From Stutzerimonas azotifigens DSM 17556 (GTDB lineage: Bacteria > Pseudomonadota > Gammaproteobacteria > Pseudomonadales > Pseudomonadaceae), in assembly GCF_000425625.1 (NCBI RefSeq), contig NZ_AUDU01000040.1:32928-96927 (forward strand): 64,000 nt of DNA. Reading direction: 5' to 3'. Under the pieces are notes generated by a model. It had not been told where the DNA came from. It ran no database searches and was given only the letters and a program-made list of their open reading frames with translations. Shown piece by piece: positions 30,263-39,400 of the stretch. The first letter of the stretch is position 1, and each line of letters starts with the position of its first letter. A program made the translations under genes and the position numbers.

Positions 30263-31132
30263 ATGACCCAACCCGCCGCCCTGAGCCTGAAGAAGATCTA
30301 CTCCGGCAAGGTCCGTGACCTCTACGAGATCGACGACACGCGCATGCTGATGGTCGCCACCGACCGGTTGTCGGCCTTCGACGTCATCCTCGCCGAGCCG
30401 ATTCCCGAAAAGGGCAAGATCCTCACCGCGATCTCCAACTTCTGGTTCGCCAAGCTGGCGCACCTCGTGCCCAACCACTTCACCGGCGACCGCGTCGAGG
30501 ACGTGGTGCCGGCGGCGGAGTTGCCGCTGGTCGAGGGGCGCGCGGTGGTCGCCAAGCGACTCAAGCCGGTCGCCGTGGAGGCCATCGTGCGCGGCTACCT
30601 GGCCGGCTCCGGCTGGAAGGAATACCAGCAGACCGGCACCGTCTGCGGCATCGCGCTGCCGACTGGGCTGAAGGAAGCGGCGCGCCTGCCCGAGCCGATC
30701 TTCACGCCTTCGACCAAGGCGGCGGTCGGCGATCACGACGAGAACATCTCCTTCGCCCAATGCGAGGCACTGATCGGTGTCGAACTGGCGGCCAAGGTGC
30801 GCGACACGGCAATCGCCCTCTACACCGCCGCGGTGGAATACGCGGCTACCCGCGGCATCATCATAGCCGACACCAAGTTCGAATTCGGCCTCGACGAGAG
30901 CGGTACCCTGACCCTGATGGACGAGGTGCTGACCCCGGATTCGAGCCGCTTCTGGCCGGCCGACAGCTACGTCGAAGGGCGCAACCCGCCGAGCTTCGAC
31001 AAGCAGTTCGTGCGCGACTGGCTGGAGAGCACCGGCTGGAACAAGCAGCCGCCGGCCCCGGCCGTGCCCGCCGAGGTGGCGCAGAAGACCGCCGACAAGT
31101 ACCGCGAGGCGCTGACCCGGCTGACGAGCTGA
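30263..31132 (+). CDS. purC: SAICAR synthase, long form
   Basis: 289-residue phosphoribosylaminoimidazole-succinocarboxamide synthase (purine pathway, CAIR plus aspartate to SAICAR). Motifs: [11 protein letters not shown] (ATP loop), [37 protein letters not shown] and [14 protein letters not shown]. This is the approximately 290-300-residue class found in many betaproteobacteria and yeast Ade1, not the 236-residue class (start MEKREELYRGKAKSVY) that P. aeruginosa carries at the same position. It follows bamC directly after 82 bases, without the metallo-beta-lactamase-fold gene I recall between them in PAO1. Full length, no sign of damage. Confidence 0.94.
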   Translation: MTQPAALSLKKIYSGKVRDLYEIDDTRMLMVATDRLSAFDVILAEPIPEKGKILTAISNFWFAKLAHLVPNHFTGDRVEDVVPAAELPLVEGRAVVAKRLKPVAVEAIVRGYLAGSGWKEYQQTGTVCGIALPTGLKEAARLPEPIFTPSTKAAVGDHDENISFAQCEALIGVELAAKVRDTAIALYTAAVEYAATRGIIIADTKFEFGLDESGTLTLMDEVLTPDSSRFWPADSYVEGRNPPSFDKQFVRDWLESTGWNKQPPAPAVPAEVAQKTADKYREALTRLTS

Positions 31133-31185
31133 TCGCCTCGGGCACGGCAAGCGCCTGAAAGCAGCGGAAAATTTTGCGTGCAGGG

Positions 31186-31213
31186 TCGACAAAAGCAACC
31201 GACCTGTTATGAT
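31186..31213 (+). promoter_or_regulatory. Probable sigma-70 promoter of tRNA-Ser
   Basis: TCGACA (31186-31191), a 16-base spacer and TATGAT (31208-31213) lie 10 bases before the tRNA, followed by a GC-rich start region (GCGCGCC), which may be a stringent-control discriminator. Confidence 0.6.
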
Positions 31214-31223
31214 GCGCGCCGCT

Positions 31224-31313
31224 GGAGAGATGCCGGAGTGGCCGAACGGGACGGATTCGAAATCCGTTGTACGGGCAACCGTACCTAGGGTTCAAATCCC
31301 TATCTCTCCGCCA
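31224..31313 (+). tRNA. tRNA-Ser (anticodon CGA)
   Basis: 90-base class II tRNA with encoded CCA. The acceptor stem GGAGAGA pairs with TCTCTCC, the anticodon loop reads TTCGAAA (anticodon CGA), a long variable arm is formed by TACGGGCAACCGTA, and the T-arm contains GGTTCAAATCC. It reads UCG codons. It marks the boundary between conserved backbone and the secretion/adhesin locus. Confidence 0.97.
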
Positions 31314-31319
31314 TTATCG

Positions 31320-31368
31320 AAACAGGAAAGCCCCGCCGCACCAAGCGTGTAGCGGGGCTTTCCTGTTT
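31320..31368 (+). terminator. Strong rho-independent terminator after tRNA-Ser
   Basis: A 17-base perfect stem (AAACAGGAAAGCCCCGC / GCGGGGCTTTCCTGTTT) around a 15-base loop. The tail is the terminal TTT of the stem. It is symmetrical enough to act in both directions, also ending transcription from the opposing kinase gene (stop at 31428). Confidence 0.85.
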
Positions 31369-31427
31369 GTGCCATCCCGTTGTTTCCTTCCGTCCATGTC
31401 TCCAGGGCTTCGCAGTTCGCTCCCACC

Positions 31428-33446
31428 CTATCCGGTGGCCGACCTGGGTTCGCTGGCAGTTGTCGGCAGGGTCAGGCAGAAGCAGATGGGCGCCTGTGCT
31501 CCGCGGCTTTCCAGCTCGACGCTGCCGCCGTGAAGTTCGGCAATGCGCCGCACCAGGTAGAGGCCAAGGCCCGCTCCGGGCGACTGTTGTGCCTGGCTGC
31601 CGCGGAAATATTTCTGGAACAGCAGGGTGGCCTGCTCCTCGGGAATTTCCGGTCCGTCGTTGATGACGCGGATGGCCAGTTGCCGGTCGTCACTGCGTAC
31701 GTCGATCACCAGCGTGCTGTCGGCCGGCGCGTGGCGATCCGCGTTGGCAATCAGGTTGCGCAGCGCAATGCTCAGCAGGCCGGTGTCGCCGCTGAGCGTA
31801 CGCACGGCGGTATGGTAGTCGACCCGCACGCGGCCGCCCGGAAGATCGGTGGCGGCGAGGGCGAGCAATTGCGAAAGGTCCTGTTCGACATGGCGCAGCT
31901 TGGTGGTCTTCTCCGCCATGCGGTCGTGGTTGAGATAGTTGTCGACCAGCGACAGCAGGCGTGAGGCCGATTCGCGGATGTTCTGGCAGCGTTCCCTGTT
32001 GCGTTCGGGCGGTGCGGCCAGGTTACGCGATATCTGCTGCGCGGACGTGGCGATGATCGCCAGCGGCGTACGGAATTCGTGGGAGACCATGGCCACGAAG
32101 TCGCGCTGTTCTTCGCGGACCTGCTGCTCCTGCTGCAGCGCTTCGCGCAGCTCGCCTTCCAGCAGCGTGCGCTGGCGAATCTCGTCGCGCAGTTCGTGGG
32201 TGCGCGCGGTGATCTGGGCCTCCAGCTCGAGGTTGTGGTCCTGCAGCAGGCGCTCGTAGTCTTGGCGCGCACGGCGCCTTTCTTCCTTGAGTTCGCGGTA
32301 GTAGTGAATGATGCGCAAGCTCATCAGCAGCATATGCAACTGGGTGCCGAGCGCTACGGCATTATCCGTGAAGAAGGTCGCCGGGACCATGCCAAGGTTG
32401 CGCAGGAAGGCGATACCGACCCCCACGTAGTAGATACCGAACACCAGCAGGAAGAAGCGCGCCGGGGCGTGTCCCTTCAGTAGCAGGCGCAGGGCCATGC
32501 CCACCAGCAGCGGGATGGTCAGCAGTGAAGCGATCTGCACCAGTGGCGCACCGATCTGATAGTGCCCGGCAAGCACCGCACTGGCCGACAGCAGGGCGAT
32601 CACGATGCTCAGCCCCGTGAGCACGCGCCTGAAGTGGGCGTAGTCGAGCACCCGCAACTGGCGCTGGGCGAAGATGAAACCGATGGGCAGGCTTGCCGCC
32701 AGCAGGCAGCCGAGGATGGGGTCGCTCACCGCCACCGTGAGGCCGAACGCCTGCTGCAGCAGGCCGTAGCTGAGCGCCTCGATCGCGGCGCAGCAGCTTA
32801 CGTAGACCAGATACCAGCCGCTTTCCGGCGCCCGGGTCATGCGCCAGAAGACACCGTGAAAGACGATCAGCGCCAGGTAGATGCCGAAATACAGCCCGAA
32901 ACCCAGGTACTCCAGCCGCGTCCACTCGCCAAACCGGGGGAATGGCATCAGGCGTGCGCTGACCGACATCGCGTTCTTGCTCTTGAGCTGCAGCAGCAGC
33001 CAGCGAGGCTGCTCGGGTTGCAGCGTCACGGCGAAGGAGGGGGTGCGGTAGCCCACTGGCCAGAGCGGTCGGCCGACCGCTTCCCCGCTGCGTAGCACTT
33101 TCGGCGGGCCATCGGTTTCGAAATCGTACAGCGTGACCTCGTCCAGCAGGGCGTTGTTCAGGGTGAGCACCCAGTCCACCGGCGCCTGCGCCCCGGCTTC
33201 CACCCTCAGGCGCAGCCACACCACGTCGCGCGTGAAGCCGGCGCGCAGCGAATCCGGCAACGGCTCCCAGTCGCTGGCCGCCATGGCGCTGGCATAGTCG
33301 TGCCGGCCGTCCGGGTCGACCAGGCGCTCGAGATGGCCGGTGGTTCCCCGGGGCTCGCCATCCAGCCGCAGGATTTCGGCATGCAAGTGCCAGGGAAACA
33401 CCAGAAGCAGACAGGACAGCAGCAGGGGCAGGCGGGACTGGAACAT
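31428..33446 (-). CDS. 7TM-DISM sensor histidine kinase
   Basis: 672-residue membrane kinase. Signal peptide 1-23; periplasmic 7TMR-DISM extracellular domain (about 30-175, beta-rich, carbohydrate-binding-like); seven membrane helices between about 180 and 385; a coiled coil (385-445); HisKA with phospho-accepting His456 in MVSHEFRTPLAI; and an ATPase domain with N-box NLIANADRH (564-572), NDG (596-598) and GAGLGLYL (624-631). It senses an unknown extracellular ligand and phosphorylates a response regulator, most likely the OmpR-family protein at 34070-34756. Both are next to the secretion genes, so control of the adhesin system is inferred. Short intergenic DNA separates it from the pseudo-receiver gene, which runs the opposite way. 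Confidence 0.92.
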   Translation of the reverse strand: MFQSRLPLLLSCLLLVFPWHLHAEILRLDGEPRGTTGHLERLVDPDGRHDYASAMAASDWEPLPDSLRAGFTRDVVWLRLRVEAGAQAPVDWVLTLNNALLDEVTLYDFETDGPPKVLRSGEAVGRPLWPVGYRTPSFAVTLQPEQPRWLLLQLKSKNAMSVSARLMPFPRFGEWTRLEYLGFGLYFGIYLALIVFHGVFWRMTRAPESGWYLVYVSCCAAIEALSYGLLQQAFGLTVAVSDPILGCLLAASLPIGFIFAQRQLRVLDYAHFRRVLTGLSIVIALLSASAVLAGHYQIGAPLVQIASLLTIPLLVGMALRLLLKGHAPARFFLLVFGIYYVGVGIAFLRNLGMVPATFFTDNAVALGTQLHMLLMSLRIIHYYRELKEERRRARQDYERLLQDHNLELEAQITARTHELRDEIRQRTLLEGELREALQQEQQVREEQRDFVAMVSHEFRTPLAIIATSAQQISRNLAAPPERNRERCQNIRESASRLLSLVDNYLNHDRMAEKTTKLRHVEQDLSQLLALAATDLPGGRVRVDYHTAVRTLSGDTGLLSIALRNLIANADRHAPADSTLVIDVRSDDRQLAIRVINDGPEIPEEQATLLFQKYFRGSQAQQSPGAGLGLYLVRRIAELHGGSVELESRGAQAPICFCLTLPTTASEPRSATG

Positions 33447-33621
33447 CGGAGAGAAGGCGCACGGCGACGAACGTTCGTCGGATTCTAATGACTAGACAAG
33501 GCGTTCGGGCGCCTTGCTCAGATTTGCTCGATTTGAGGCCCGTGGCGCTGCGCTAAGTTTGCGCGCAATTCGGCCAGCGCCGAAGTGACGCAACCGCAAC
33601 GGGCTGATCGACGAGACTGAT

Positions 33622-34053
33622 TTGGACGAGCTACTGACGCCGCCGAGCGAGGCCGTGCTTCTGAGCCAACTGCGCGTGCTGGTCGTCGAGGCCGTCCCCG
33701 ACGCGCTGGTGGAGCTGTGCCTGTGCCTGCACGGACAGGTCCTGGCCGTGGCGATGAGCCTGGTCGCCACCCTGCAGGACGAGGATGTCGCGCGGTTCGG
33801 ACCCCATATCGTGCTGCTGGAAGCCGGTGCCGACGATGCCGGTCTGGAGCTGGTGCCGCACCTGCACCGGACGTGGCCGGGCATCGGCCTGATTCTGCTG
33901 ATCGAGCCCGGGTGCCTGGAGCAGCGGCTGCGTGGCTATGCCATGGGTGCCGATCATTGTCTGGATCGACGCCCGGACGAGGAGGAACTGACGTCGGCGA
34001 TGCAGGCCCTGATGCGGCGCCTGAGCGCATTGGCGGCTCCGTGGGCCGATTGA
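33622..34053 (+). CDS. Degenerate receiver-domain (pseudo-receiver) protein
   Basis: 143-residue stand-alone protein with the fold pattern of a response-regulator receiver domain (QLRVLVVEAVPDALVE ... PHIVLLEAGADDAGLEL ... IGLILLIEPG ... GYAMGADHCLDRRPDEEEL) but without the phosphorylation residues. The acidic pair is reduced to Glu23-Ala24, the acceptor aspartate is Glu67, the conserved Thr/Ser is replaced around Ile94-Glu95 and the lysine by Arg117. It probably works as an unphosphorylated partner or decoy. The start is uncertain: TTG at 33622 (used here) or GTG at 33654, just before the first beta strand. Its partner is not known; it lies between the kinase and the regulator genes. Confidence 0.7.
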   Translation: MDELLTPPSEAVLLSQLRVLVVEAVPDALVELCLCLHGQVLAVAMSLVATLQDEDVARFGPHIVLLEAGADDAGLELVPHLHRTWPGIGLILLIEPGCLEQRLRGYAMGADHCLDRRPDEEELTSAMQALMRRLSALAAPWAD

Positions 34054-34069
34054 TGGGCGCGCCCGGGGT

Positions 34070-34756
34070 TCAGCCGACGATCTGCACCTGCTCGTAGAAG
34101 CAGTAGCCGTTGTTGCGCAGCGTCTTGAGCGGCAGTTCCAGGCCGGTGGTTTCCTCGACCTTGCGGCGTAGTCGACGAATCTGCGTATCCAGGCGTCGCT
34201 GGTCGTAGGTCAGGTAGTCCTCGTCCAGCGCACTGACGATTTCGCGGCGCGAGACGATTTCGCCGGCGCGGCGCATCAGGCAGTGCAACACCAGGATGTC
34301 CTGGTGCGAAAGGCGCAGGTCCTGCTGGTTGGGCGCCTGCAACTGCCGCGGGCCAAGCCTGAGCTGCCAGGTGGCCGTCGGCTGTGGCAGCAGGCCGAGA
34401 CGCCGGCGCAGGGCTTCGAGTACCGCGGCCAGCTCGTCCAGATCGCAGCCCTTGGCCAGATAGTGGTCGGCGCCCTGGCGAAAGCCGCTGACCCTGTGGG
34501 CGGTGGCGCTACGCGCGGTGAAGGCGACGATGCCCAGGGTGCTGCCGCGTTCGCGCAATTGCCCTATCAGCTCGAGCCCATCGCCGTCCGGCAGACCGAG
34601 ATCGAGGACGGCGAGCCGGTGGCGCTGCTCGTCGAAAGCCGCGACGAAGCTGGCGAGGCTATTCGTCACAGTCACCTGGTAGCCGCATTCACGAAGGAAT
34701 TCGTCCAGTTCGACGGCAAGCACGGGTTCGTCTTCGAGGAGGATGAGTTCGGTCAT
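34070..34756 (-). CDS. OmpR-family response regulator
   Basis: 228-residue regulator. Receiver domain 1-115 with intact acidic pocket (LLEDEP, residues 6-11), phospho-acceptor Asp52 (VLDLGLPDGDG), Thr80 and Lys102. Winged-helix DNA-binding domain about 128-224, ending in the usual RRLDTQIRRLRRKVEETTG...TLRNNGYCF recognition and wing region. The ATG at 34756 (MTELILLEDEPVL) is chosen over one at 34825, which adds unrelated residues. It is divergent from the TolC-family gene, whose upstream region holds TGTCA direct repeats that could be its target. Confidence 0.92.
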   Translation of the reverse strand: MTELILLEDEPVLAVELDEFLRECGYQVTVTNSLASFVAAFDEQRHRLAVLDLGLPDGDGLELIGQLRERGSTLGIVAFTARSATAHRVSGFRQGADHYLAKGCDLDELAAVLEALRRRLGLLPQPTATWQLRLGPRQLQAPNQQDLRLSHQDILVLHCLMRRAGEIVSRREIVSALDEDYLTYDQRRLDTQIRRLRRKVEETTGLELPLKTLRNNGYCFYEQVQIVG

Positions 34757-34904
34757 GGGCGGGTTGCGAAGCGGGTCGTTCTGGCATGGATGGTGTGCGC
34801 CGGGCCCTCTGCGCACGTCGCCCATGTGGGCAGGAAAGTCCGAGCCTTTGGAAAAGGCTGCGGAGACAGCTGTACGGACGAATGGTTCCTATTGGTACAC
34901 CAAA

Positions 34905-34948
34905 TGTCAGGTTTTGTCAGTTTTAGATCAATGTCACAAAGCTAGTAT
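34905..34948 (+). promoter_or_regulatory. Candidate activated promoter for the secretion operon
   Basis: Three TGTCA elements (34905-34909, 34915-34919, 34932-34936), the first two exactly 10 bases apart, precede a TAGTAT hexamer (34943-34948) that resembles a -10 box. There is no good -35 sequence at the right distance, as is common for activator-dependent promoters. OmpR-family dimers often bind direct repeats spaced about one helical turn apart. It lies 58-100 bases before the TolC-family start. Confidence 0.35.
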
Positions 34949-35005
34949 CGCGCCGCCGCGACAACGTCGCCAACGCACCCTAATGATGACCATTGGTAAG
35001 CACAC

Positions 35006-36382
35006 ATGTTTCCGACAACGAAGTCCTTCTTCCTTGCGCGACGAGCGTTCTCCGCTACGTGCCTGTTGCTGTGTTCGGCCGACGCTTTCGCTGAGCAGGG
35101 CTTCGCCGACAAGCTCGAGCGCGTTCTGACCGAGCACCAACTGGTGCGCATGGTCGACGCCGACGTGGCCACCGCCCGTGAGCAAGTCAGCGTCGAGAAG
35201 ACCGCCTACTTCCCGAAGCTGACGGTGAGCGGCGGCGCCGGCCACCAGCGCATTCGGCGTGACGAAGGCGTCGACGGCAATTTCGATCCGGTAGAGGCGA
35301 GCATCGGGCTGAACCAGCTGATCACCGATTTCGGCGCCACCTCGTCGCGCGTCGACGCGGCCCGCGTGGTCCTGAACAAGGAAGAAGCCGAGCGTGAGCT
35401 GCAGATCCAGAACCTGACGCTGGCGGCCATCGAGGCCCAGCTGCAGGTCATCCAGGCGGCGCGTGTGCAGGCCTATGCCCGCCAGTCGGAACAGAACATC
35501 AAGCGGCAGACCTCCCTGGAGGACGCGCGCATGGAAGCCGGACGTGGCTACGCCACCGACGTGTTGCAGGCCAAGTCGCAGCTGGCCGGCGCCGAAGCGC
35601 GCCGGGTCATGGCCGACAGCCGCATGCGCGAGGCCATGAACCGCTACCGGGTGATCTTCGGCGAAGCGGCGATGACGCCCGAGCAACTGGAAGCCCTGGC
35701 CATTCCCGATGGGCGCCTGCCGCAGTCCGAGCAGGACATCCTCGCCAGCGTGGGCGAGCAGAACCCCGACCTGCTGGCCGCGCTCAAGCGCGCCGAAGTC
35801 ACCCTCGCCGAACGCGACGCCACGCGCAGCCGCGAATTGATGCCGCGTCTGTCGCTGCGCCTGAGCCAGGACCGTTTCGAGGACTACGACGGCATGCCGG
35901 GCCTGCGCAACGACACCAAGGCGATGGTCAACTTCGACTGGCAGTTCGACCTGGGCATGCGCGCCCACTATGTCACCCGCGCCGCCGACCAGGCCGTGGC
36001 CAGCGCCCAGGAAAAGGCCGACTACGTGCGCGTCCAGGCCATCGAGGAGGCGCTCAACGCCTGGGCTTCCTGGCAGACCTCGCGTGAGCGCTCGGCGCAC
36101 CTACGCAATCAGGTCAGCATCGCCGAGAGCTTCCTCGGCCTGGCTCGCAAGGAGCGCGAAATGGGCCGCCGCTCACTGCTCGACATCCTCAATGGCGAAA
36201 TCGGCCTGATCAACGCGCAGAGCGACGCCACTGCCGCCGATATCGACGAGATCATCGCAGCCTATCGTCTGCTGCGGGCCACCGGCCGCCTGCACCCGTC
36301 GCTGTTCCGCCAGCCCGGCATCGTCGTCCCGGCCGAGCAGGCGATGCCCGTCGCCGTCCTCGAAACCGCCATGGCACGCTGA
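35006..36382 (+). CDS. TolC-family outer membrane channel of type I secretion
   Basis: 458-residue outer-membrane efflux protein. Signal peptide about 1-29 (SADAFA then EQ), then two OEP repeats of long helices with alternating beta segments (YFPKLTVSGGAGHQRI; VEASIGLNQLITDFGAT; MPRLSLRLSQDRFEDYDG; MVNFDWQFDLGMRAHY). The mature C-terminus has a short extension (QPGIVVPAEQAMPVAV). It forms the outer-membrane tunnel that links to the HlyD-type adaptor. It is the first gene of the operon tolC-like, giant adhesin, ABC exporter, adaptor, with 96 bases before the adhesin gene. Confidence 0.92.
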   Translation: MFPTTKSFFLARRAFSATCLLLCSADAFAEQGFADKLERVLTEHQLVRMVDADVATAREQVSVEKTAYFPKLTVSGGAGHQRIRRDEGVDGNFDPVEASIGLNQLITDFGATSSRVDAARVVLNKEEAERELQIQNLTLAAIEAQLQVIQAARVQAYARQSEQNIKRQTSLEDARMEAGRGYATDVLQAKSQLAGAEARRVMADSRMREAMNRYRVIFGEAAMTPEQLEALAIPDGRLPQSEQDILASVGEQNPDLLAALKRAEVTLAERDATRSRELMPRLSLRLSQDRFEDYDGMPGLRNDTKAMVNFDWQFDLGMRAHYVTRAADQAVASAQEKADYVRVQAIEEALNAWASWQTSRERSAHLRNQVSIAESFLGLARKEREMGRRSLLDILNGEIGLINAQSDATAADIDEIIAAYRLLRATGRLHPSLFRQPGIVVPAEQAMPVAVLETAMAR

Positions 36383-36478
36383 AGCCGACGCCAGCTAACC
36401 GATCCATCGGCGCTCGCGGCGATCCGGCTGTGGGCGCGTCCTTTTCCGTACAGGTTGTTGTAGACAGGAGTAGCCAGC

Positions 36479-39400
36479 ATGGCTGAGTTGACGAGCGCAC
36501 AGATCGATGCCCTGGTGCGTGCGGTGCAGGGAGTGGTGGACTTCCTGGCCGGACAGGCGTCCGCCGAGGTCGCCTCGCTCGAGCAGGCGCTGCAGGCCAT
36601 GCACGACACGCTCCTGGCTGCCGGCCTGCCACCGCAGCTGATCGCCTCCCTGCGCCAGAACCTGGCGGCCCGGGCGCGTGTCGAAGGGGCGGAGCTGCCC
36701 GAGGCTTCCGGCTGGGTACGGTCCTGGTTGGCGGACGATGCCGCGCAGGCACTGTTCGAGCAGGACGCGGCCAACAATGTCGATCCGCTGGCGCTGTCGG
36801 CGGATACCTTCGCGCCCGTGGTGGAGCCGGCCAGTGCAGCCATGCCGGACGAAACCCTTCCTGCGCCGGCGCCCTTCGACAGCACCTACCGGCCCGAGAT
36901 CACCGGCCTGTTCGGCCAGGACATCGGCCTGGACCAGCAAAACGTCACCTTCCGCCCCGAGCAGGCCGCGCTCACCGGTGACATGACCGGCAGCGGCATG
37001 CTGCCCCCCGGCGTGCCGCCGGAACTGGCGATGCTCAACCTCGACGGCATGGGCCCGGGCCTGCTCGGCGGCGTCAGCTCCGGCATCGGCACCGGCGCGG
37101 CCAGCCAGGGCACTTCCGGCGTCGCCGGCGGTGGCCTCGGCGTGTTCCCCAGTCTGCGGGGCGACACCGGCATCGGCACCAGCCTCTCCTCCGGCACCAA
37201 CAGCGAGCTGCAGGCCGGCTTCGAACCGATGCCCGCGCCGACCCTGCGTGGCGAGACCAGCGAGCCGGTCTCCGTGCTCAGCGTCGCCGGCGCCCCCGAG
37301 GTGCTGGAAAGCGACGACGGCGACACCCTGGTGCTGGTCTTCACTGTCAGCCGCAGCGGTGGCAGCGGTGCCACCCAGGTGCAGTGGAATCTCGATGGTC
37401 TGGACCCGGCCCTGTTCGACGGCAATCTGCCGGGCGGCCTGCTGTCCTTCGCCGAAGGGCAGATGACGCAGGAGATCCGCATCGCGGTGCCCGGCGACTA
37501 TGTGGCCCAGGGCGACCGCACCGCCACCGTCACCCTCAGCGCCCCCAGCGCCGGCAGCCAGCTCGGCGGCCAGTCCAGCACCAGCACCCAGATCCTCGAC
37601 AACGAAGCCACCGTCAGCGTCGTCGCCACCCGCCTGCAGATGCTGGAAGGCGACGAGGGCGACCGGCAGCTGCTGACCTTCGTGATCAGCCGTGACAACG
37701 GCCGCGCCGCCGCCAGCGTGGACTGGAGCGCCAGCGGCCTGGACGAAGCCGACATCGGCGGCCCGCTGCCCTCCGGCACCCTGACCTTCGGCGTCGGCGA
37801 GGTGAGCAAGACCGTCACTATCCCGCTGCTGGGCGATCGCGTGGTGGAGCCCAGCGAAGTGCTGACGGTGACCCTGGGCAACCCCAGCGCCAACCTCACC
37901 CTCGGCACCGCCAGCGCCAGCACCACGGTGGTCAACGACGACGGCCTGGTGTCCATCCGCGCCAACCAGGCGCAGGTCAGCGAGGGCGACAGCGGCACGA
38001 CCACCACCGTCAGCTTCACCGTCACCCGTACCGACGCCCAGAGCAGCGGTTCGGTGCGCTGGTCGGTCAGTGGCATCGACGCAGACGACCTGGTCGAAGG
38101 CATCGCCGGCGGCACCCTGCAGTTCGCCGCCGGCGAGACCAGCCGCGACATCATCCTCACCGTGCGCGGCGACCGCGACGTGGAGGAGGACGAGACCATC
38201 ACCGTCAACCTGCAGAGCGACCAGAGCAACCTGCGGGTCTCCGGCGGCAGCGCCAGCACCCGGATCGTCAACGACGATACCGGCGTCAGCCTGAGCGGCG
38301 TCGCGCTGGACGTGTTCGAGGGCGGCCAGGGCCAGCAGACCGCGATCACCTTCCGCGTGACCCGTTCCGAGCTGCTCGGGGAGGAGTTGTCCATCGACTG
38401 GCGCTTCGTGCGCGTGGGTGTCCAGGCCGCCGACGGCAACGACTTCGTCGCCGGGCAGAACCAGCTCGGCATGGCCGACGGCATGCCCAGCGGTAGCGTG
38501 ACCTTCGCCGCCAACGAGACCGAGAAGCTGGTTACCGTGTGGGTCAAGGGCGACAACCTGGCCGAGCTGGACGAGACCTTCGGCATCGTCCTGCACAACC
38601 CGCCGGCCGGCGTGCAGGTCATCAACGGCGAGGCCTACGGCACCATCCGCACCGACGAGTCCACCTACAGCATCGAGGCACTGACCTCATCCACCGCCGA
38701 GGGCAACGGCAACGGTGGCGTGCAGGCCTTCGTCGTCACCCGCACCGGCAACACCAGCAGTGCCGGACAGATCGGCTACCAGATCGCCGGCTATGGCGAG
38801 CTGCCGGCCGACCTCAACGACTTCGCTGCCGACCAGCCCATGAGCGGCACCGTGCAGTTCGCCGCCGGCGAGAGCAGCAAGGTCATCTACGTGCGCCTCA
38901 ACGGCGACAGCCAGATCGAGGGCACCGAGAGCTACACCGTCGCCCTCCAGGCCCAGGACGCCAACAGCCAGATCGACGTCGGCGCGGCCCTGGCCAGCAT
39001 CGACCCGGACGACCAAGCCGTGGCCATCAGCGCCCGCAATGCCAATGTCCGCGAGGGCAACGTCAGCCCGCAGACCCTGGAGTTCGTGGTCACCCGGACC
39101 GGCGAGCTGTCCCTGCCGGGCACCGTGCAGTGGCACGTCCAGGGCTACGGCAACAACCCGGTGGATGCCGCCGATTTCGGCGGCATCCTGCCGTCCGGCA
39201 CCATTGAGTTCGCCGCCGGCCAGAGCAGCGCGGTGATCCGCTTCAGCCCCAGCGCCGACAGCCACTACGAGCCCACCGAGGGCCTGCAGGTGGTCATCAG
39301 CACCGCTACCCCGGGCATGACCGTGATCCAGGACCGCGCCAACGGCAGCCTGATCAACGACGATGCCCGCCTGACTCTCGATGGCAGCGGCCTGAGCGCC

